From contig NZ_BAABCA010000004.1 of assembly GCF_039538365.1 (NCBI RefSeq), forward strand, positions 372,001-436,000: a stretch of DNA of 64,000 nucleotides, written 5' to 3'. Of the stretch, positions 60,094 through 64,000 are shown in pieces (within the stretch, counting starts at the first letter, position 1; the number at the start of each line of letters is the position of its first letter). The translations under genes were made by a program, and so were the position numbers. The notes beneath the pieces were generated by a model. That model had not been told where the DNA came from and ran no database searches. It saw nothing but the letters and a program-made list of their open reading frames with translations. The stretch comes from Postechiella marina (GTDB taxonomy: Bacteria > Bacteroidota > Bacteroidia > Flavobacteriales > Flavobacteriaceae).

Positions 60094-60954
60094 ATGAAAT
60101 CTATTAAAGAAATAACGCCCATAAAAACTGACGATCCGTTTGTTATATTAAAACATAAAAACGCGTTGTTTGACTATCCTTTGCATTTTCACAATGAATA
60201 TGAATTAAATTTAATTACAAATTTTAAAGGCAGCAGAACTGTTGGCGATTCGGTAGAGAAACTTGAAGGCACAGATTTAACGCTTTTAGGCCCAGAACTT
60301 AAACATGTTTGGAAATCTGACAATCCTATTAGTAATGCAGCAGTAATAACCATTCAGTTTCAAGAGCATTTTTTACACTCTAAAATAATGAGTTATAATG
60401 TTTCGAAAGACATTAAAAAACTTTTAGAACTCTCTAAACGTGGTATTGTATTCGCTAATCCTACTAAACAAAAAATTATTGATTTACTTTTATCTATTGA
60501 TAATAATGACAATTTTAAATCGTTTCTAAGCTTCTTAGAAATACTACACATCTTATCGACCTCTGATGATAAAAAAGTTTTAAGTAGTCCGCCAAGTGCC
60601 AACTACAGTCAAAAACGCGAAAGTAGAAGGATATCGTTAATTCTAAATTACGTAAAACACAATTACCAAAAAAATATTAAACTATCGCAAATAGCAAATA
60701 TGGTAAACATGTCTGAGTCTGCTTTTAGTCATTATTTTAAAAAAAGAACCAATTTAAGTTTTACAGGTTACCTTCTAGATTACAGACTAGGTGTAGTTAC
60801 CAAACTATTAACTGAGACTAACATGTCTATAAACGAGATTTCTTATACCGCTGGGTTTAATTCGCTTTCTAATTTTAATAGAGCGTTTAAGAAAAAGCAT
60901 AGCATGTCTCCTAAAGAGTTTAAATTAAATTATTTGAAGGAGGTTTCTAGATAA
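60094..60954 (+). CDS. AraC-family regulator of the mannan locus
   Basis: 286 residues from ATG 60094 (MKSIKEITPIKTDDP); a GTG three codons upstream is a weaker choice. Cupin domain at the N-terminus with HFHNEYELNLITNFKGSR (sugar-binding type His/Glu) and AraC DNA-binding domain with IKLSQIANMVNMSESAFSHYFKKRTNLSFTGYLLDYRLG and INEISYTAGFNSLSNFNRAFKKKHSMSPKEF. Such one-component regulators often sense mono- or disaccharides in PULs. Divergent from susC across 233 bases. Confidence 0.87.
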   Translation: MKSIKEITPIKTDDPFVILKHKNALFDYPLHFHNEYELNLITNFKGSRTVGDSVEKLEGTDLTLLGPELKHVWKSDNPISNAAVITIQFQEHFLHSKIMSYNVSKDIKKLLELSKRGIVFANPTKQKIIDLLLSIDNNDNFKSFLSFLEILHILSTSDDKKVLSSPPSANYSQKRESRRISLILNYVKHNYQKNIKLSQIANMVNMSESAFSHYFKKRTNLSFTGYLLDYRLGVVTKLLTETNMSINEISYTAGFNSLSNFNRAFKKKHSMSPKEFKLNYLKEVSR

Positions 60955-60991
60955 AATGAAATATTCTTTTTTATAACAATCTAGTTTTTTG

Positions 60992-61633
60992 TTATTCCAT
61001 ATGCCACACTTGTAAAAAACTTGTTTTAAAAGCAATTACATCGCCTTGCAGTTTACTATTTTCTATATACGTGTTTATAAAGTCTATTCTTTCGCTACCC
61101 GAAGGGTGTGTAAAACTAGCGCTTCCTAATAGATTTTGAAGAAAAGGTATATCTCTCATAAGACTATTAAAAACATCTGTATGTTGTGTTTTTATTAAAT
61201 ACATGGCGATTAAATCGGCTAAATATTCTGCTTTTATATAATCATTGGTTAATGCGCCTTTAGGGATACTTTCTCCTAAATTAAACTTTCTTGCTTGCGA
61301 AATGGTTACAATGTGCGCTACTTCGTGGCAAAGAGCAAATACTTGAATATGCCCTTTTGAAAGGTTTACTAAACCCTGACTAACCTCTACATAACCAAAA
61401 GCAGCTCCTGCATCTATACTTAAATCCTTATTGTCTATTATTAATTCTGTAGGCACATTTGCATTGGTATAAGCTTTAAATAAAGGTAGAACATGCTGGC
61501 TATACGTTTGTATTATTTTTTCTTCTTTTGTTAATGTTATGTTTTCTTCCAGATTAACTTCTTCGTGACTTGATGAGTTGGAATTACAAGCAAACATTAT
61601 AACTAAAATTACTAATATGTAGTATTTCTTCAT
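60992..61633 (-). CDS. Lipoprotein metallopeptidase, M48-like
   Basis: 213 residues with lipobox MFAC (Cys16). HEVAH (103-107) is the HExxH zinc motif, with a third ligand candidate Glu136 in AEYLADLIAMYLI, the form found in M48 (BepA/LoiP-like) peptidases. AGAAFGYVEVSQGLVNLSKG just before resembles the family's active-site strand. Shorter than typical M48 lipoproteins. Probably processes or checks outer-membrane proteins in the periplasm. Transcribed after a terminator that separates it from the DUF5018-like gene. Confidence 0.78.
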   Translation of the reverse strand: MKKYYILVILVIMFACNSNSSSHEEVNLEENITLTKEEKIIQTYSQHVLPLFKAYTNANVPTELIIDNKDLSIDAGAAFGYVEVSQGLVNLSKGHIQVFALCHEVAHIVTISQARKFNLGESIPKGALTNDYIKAEYLADLIAMYLIKTQHTDVFNSLMRDIPFLQNLLGSASFTHPSGSERIDFINTYIENSKLQGDVIAFKTSFLQVWHME

Positions 61634-61654
61634 TTAAAAAACAGGTGTAAACAC

Positions 61655-61683
61655 AAACACTCTTATAAAATAAGAGTGTTTGA
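61655..61683 (-). terminator. Intrinsic terminator after the DUF5018-like gene
   Basis: A 12-bp perfect stem (61655-61666 with 61670-61681, loop AAA). The minus-strand copy is followed by TGTGTTTACACC with few Ts, so efficiency may be modest. Confidence 0.6.
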
Positions 61684-61706
61684 TAAAATAAAAACAGGGT
61701 TTGCTA

Positions 61707-62738
61707 TTAATTTGCGTAGTAAGTAAAGCTCTTGTCTACAGTGGCTAAGCCATCAAAATAAGTATAAGATGCGCTTAAAGGGTAATTATCTGTGTTGTAC
61801 TCGTAAGTAACAGTACCATCTGCAAAAGTTCCTTCAATAGGATTATTTGTGTTTACTGCTTGTATACCTACATTAATGGCTGCATAAGCAGCAGGGTACA
61901 TTCCTTTAAATGGGTTGTTGTTTGTATCGTATGTTGCAACATAATCGTCTCCAAATCTGTTTTCTACAGTTACATTACCATCAGTAATTGTAAACATTAC
62001 TTCTGTAACCGCATCTTCGTCTGTATGATCTGTTCTTTTTTCTGTAGTTAAATCGCCAGACTCATTATACGTATACTCGTAGGTGTAAGTAGGTGTACCA
62101 TCAACTGTATAATTGGCTTTTGTAATTTTTCCATCCTCGTAAGTATACATAGTACTTTCGTTAGATGCTTCTACTTTTTTCTCTACAACTTGGTTTTTAT
62201 CGTCGTAAACTAAAGTAAAAACTGTAGTAGAAATTTCTCCCCAATCGTTTACTTCTTTAGATATTTGACTCACAAAATTAGCTTCATTGTAAGCGTAAGT
62301 AGAAGTTGAATTTTCGCCATATAAATCGGCAAGCACATAAGTTTCTAATCTAGAACCACTACCAACTTCACCTTTTACATTTATAGTTACTGTATAATCT
62401 TTAGTAACATCACCATCTTCTGCAGTTACTGTAAACGTTTTAGCTTCGCCATCTACAAAAGTAATTTCTGAACCAGAAACAGGAGAGACTGTTGCGTTTT
62501 CTGAAACTAAAATGGTTGGTACAACTGCTGTTAAACTTGTACCGAATGGTACAGAAACGGTAATATTTGTTCCTAAATCGTAAGTTATATCATCTGCGCT
62601 AACACCATCTATTGCAACAGTAAAATCTGTAATAGTTGCTAAAGACGATAATGTTGGCGAATCGTCGCTACTTGAACAAGACACTGTAGTAATAGCTACC
62701 GCTAAAAAAACGCTAAGGATCGAAAAAATTCTCTTCAT
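61707..62738 (-). CDS. Surface lipoprotein with DUF5018-like domain and YD-like repeats
   Basis: 343 residues with lipobox TVSC (Cys21) followed by SSSDDS, an acidic surface-export-like motif. Residues about 33-125 are a DUF5018-like immunoglobulin fold (ITDFTVAIDGVSADDITYDLG, VTAEDGDVTKDYTVTINV). Residues about 130-343 carry repeats of the form Y.Y.....G.L...., such as TYEYTYNESGDLTTEKR and VTYEYNTDNYPLSASYTY, like the YD repeats of Rhs/wall-associated proteins. Function unknown. It follows a SusD gene by 85 bases and may be its surface partner. Confidence 0.7.
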   Translation of the reverse strand: MKRIFSILSVFLAVAITTVSCSSSDDSPTLSSLATITDFTVAIDGVSADDITYDLGTNITVSVPFGTSLTAVVPTILVSENATVSPVSGSEITFVDGEAKTFTVTAEDGDVTKDYTVTINVKGEVGSGSRLETYVLADLYGENSTSTYAYNEANFVSQISKEVNDWGEISTTVFTLVYDDKNQVVEKKVEASNESTMYTYEDGKITKANYTVDGTPTYTYEYTYNESGDLTTEKRTDHTDEDAVTEVMFTITDGNVTVENRFGDDYVATYDTNNNPFKGMYPAAYAAINVGIQAVNTNNPIEGTFADGTVTYEYNTDNYPLSASYTYFDGLATVDKSFTYYAN

Positions 62739-62823
62739 AATTTAAATATTTATTAGGTTTGATTTATCTTTTTAATTGAAATTATAATACATAAGATAAC
62801 AATGAACTATAACTGGGGTTTAT

Positions 62824-64000
62824 TTATAAATTAGGGTTGTTAATAATAGCATCGCTTGGAAAAGGAATAACATAACGTGTATCGTTTTGCTGTAAAGTAT
62901 ATATTACTCCATTAAATATTTTTGTTAATTTGGGTTGGGTTGTTCGTCTTAAATCGTTCCAACGTTGCCCTTCTATTGCAAATTCTCTTCGTCGTTCTTC
63001 TAAAATCTCATTGGTTAAACTATCTCCAGATAATGCATTTACTTTTGTTTTAAAAGCATCCCAACCGGCAACGGTGTATCTGTTTTCGGCAAATGCTATT
63101 AATGCTTCTTTAGCCAAATCACCTTCATCTAATTCTGCTAAACTTTCTGCTATAATTAAATGCAATTCTGCAGTTCTAAAAGATATTTTAAACTTTGTTT
63201 CTGCACTTTTGTTAGAACTAAAACTTCCATCTGTATTTTGATTGAAGTAAAGCGAAAAGCGTAAATCTTCAGTTTGGTTATAGGCATCAACTAAGTCTGA
63301 AGAAATTGTCGTGTTGTTAACCATATCGAAATTTGCAATGGTTTCTAACGCTAAAATAGATTCAACAGCATTGTATTCTGAAGGCATGATGCTTACATCT
63401 GTATTTAGGTTTTGTAAATCTGCATGTATTGCTAATGCTTCATTTGCTGCATTTATAGCTTTTTGCCATTCTTGTTGATATAAATAAACACGTGCTTTAA
63501 AGGCTTTTATTGCTACTTTGGAAAACCTGTAATTATACCCTAAATCTTGTTTATCGATATTTAATAAGGCTTCTGCTTGTTCAATATCGTTTAAAATTAA
63601 TGTGTAAACCGCTTCTACTGTTTCTACTGGATAGTTTTTTTCGGCATCGTATTCTATAGTAATTGGCACAGCTGTGTCTGTGTTAGCTGTAGATTTATTG
63701 TAAGGTTTAGCATATAAGTTTACTAGCTCGAAATACTGCATGGCTCTTAAAGCATAAGCCTCGCCTATCAACTGCTCTTTTTCTAACAAATCGCCCTTTA
63801 TGGTAGCTTCACTATTAATAATATGGTTGGTATAAAAAATAGTATTGTATAAGCTGGCGTATGGAAAAACACGGGTTAAAGGGCTCGGGTTATCATCGTT
63901 CCAAATAAAAAGATCTTCGTACTGCTCCACGCCCAACGCTGTAGAACTTAGTGCCAACTCATCGGTTCTATACGTGGTTAACACCTTATGATCTTTAGCT
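62824..64000 (-). CDS. SusD/RagB family protein, 5' end beyond the window
   Basis: About 392 residues visible; the frame stays open through position 64000, so the N-terminus and signal peptide are missing. SusD features: YTNHIINSEATI, IGEAYALRAMQYFELVNLYAKPY, YRFSKVAIKAFKARVYLYQQEWQKAINAANEALAI, ELHLIIAESLAELDEGDLAKEALIAFAENRY, LEERRREFAIEGQRWNDLRRT. A SusC gene is expected just to the right. A second SusCD system different from the mannan one; ligand unknown. Confidence 0.88.
   Translation of the reverse strand, partial: AKDHKVLTTYRTDELALSSTALGVEQYEDLFIWNDDNPSPLTRVFPYASLYNTIFYTNHIINSEATIKGDLLEKEQLIGEAYALRAMQYFELVNLYAKPYNKSTANTDTAVPITIEYDAEKNYPVETVEAVYTLILNDIEQAEALLNIDKQDLGYNYRFSKVAIKAFKARVYLYQQEWQKAINAANEALAIHADLQNLNTDVSIMPSEYNAVESILALETIANFDMVNNTTISSDLVDAYNQTEDLRFSLYFNQNTDGSFSSNKSAETKFKISFRTAELHLIIAESLAELDEGDLAKEALIAFAENRYTVAGWDAFKTKVNALSGDSLTNEILEERRREFAIEGQRWNDLRRTTQPKLTKIFNGVIYTLQQNDTRYVIPFPSDAIINNPNL

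Overview
The window is AT-rich and looks like the chromosome of a member of the Flavobacteriaceae (Bacteroidota), probably marine. Evidence: SusC/SusD outer-membrane pairs, a type IX secretion sorting tail, many SPII lipoproteins, TAnnTTTG-type -7 promoter boxes with few Shine-Dalgarno sites, and flavobacterial-style trp, Kef and peptidase genes. The genus cannot be fixed from sequence alone. No tRNA, rRNA, CRISPR array or transposase was seen.

1-6925: complete tryptophan operon trpE-G-D-C-(F-B)-A. It is preceded by a promoter, a 15-codon leader peptide with three consecutive Trp codons and a strong terminator hairpin, so it is a ribosome-controlled attenuator. TrpF and TrpB are in one continuous frame, and a folded repeat-like element sits between trpB and trpA.

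6969-12232: housekeeping and small genes (DUF805, trmL, EF-hand protein, VF530/DUF2132, a conserved small protein, rhlE), then a double SnoaL-like lipoprotein and an AraC regulator.

11351-42433: a region rich in redox and electrophile-handling genes. It holds a KefF/KefC-like potassium efflux pair, MarC, and three transcription units each carrying a nitroreductase. Unit 1 (19814 to 15676, minus) is nitroreductase, double ABM protein, quinone-oxidoreductase-like MDR and SMP-30/ABM lipoprotein, divergent from an HxlR regulator. Unit 2 (31624 to 27415, minus) is nitroreductase, MDR, cupin, DUF4437 bicupin and MRJP-like propeller. Unit 3 (38527 to 42433, plus) is TetR, Rossmann protein, nitroreductase, YqhD-like dehydrogenase and a DJ-1/Hsp31-like lipoprotein. 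Units 1 and 2 have the same functional kit although several parts are from different families. Between them lie a 2OG-Fe(II) oxygenase, a crotonase-MDR pair, an AraC regulator and a cNMP-domain flavoprotein with a UBP zinc finger. Tandem 18-bp boxes occur upstream of the oxygenase, the crotonase and the unit 2 nitroreductase and suggest one AraC regulon. An aldehyde dehydrogenase, an acetolactate-synthase-like enzyme, AlkB, a BCCT transporter and a second, paralogous AraC follow.

42531-60954: a polysaccharide utilisation locus of beta-mannan type: SusC, SusD, a surface lipoprotein, two paralogous clan GH-A hydrolases, a GH130 phosphorylase, a sodium symporter, a double SGNH acetylesterase, a T9SS-secreted protein sharing a module with the esterase, a GH2 beta-mannosidase, and a divergent AraC regulator. 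Glycan would be bound and imported by SusCD, deacetylated, cut by the GH-A enzymes and finished by GH130 and GH2.

60992-64000: a lipoprotein M48-like peptidase, a DUF5018-like lipoprotein and the 3' part of a second SusD gene, whose partner should lie beyond the right edge.
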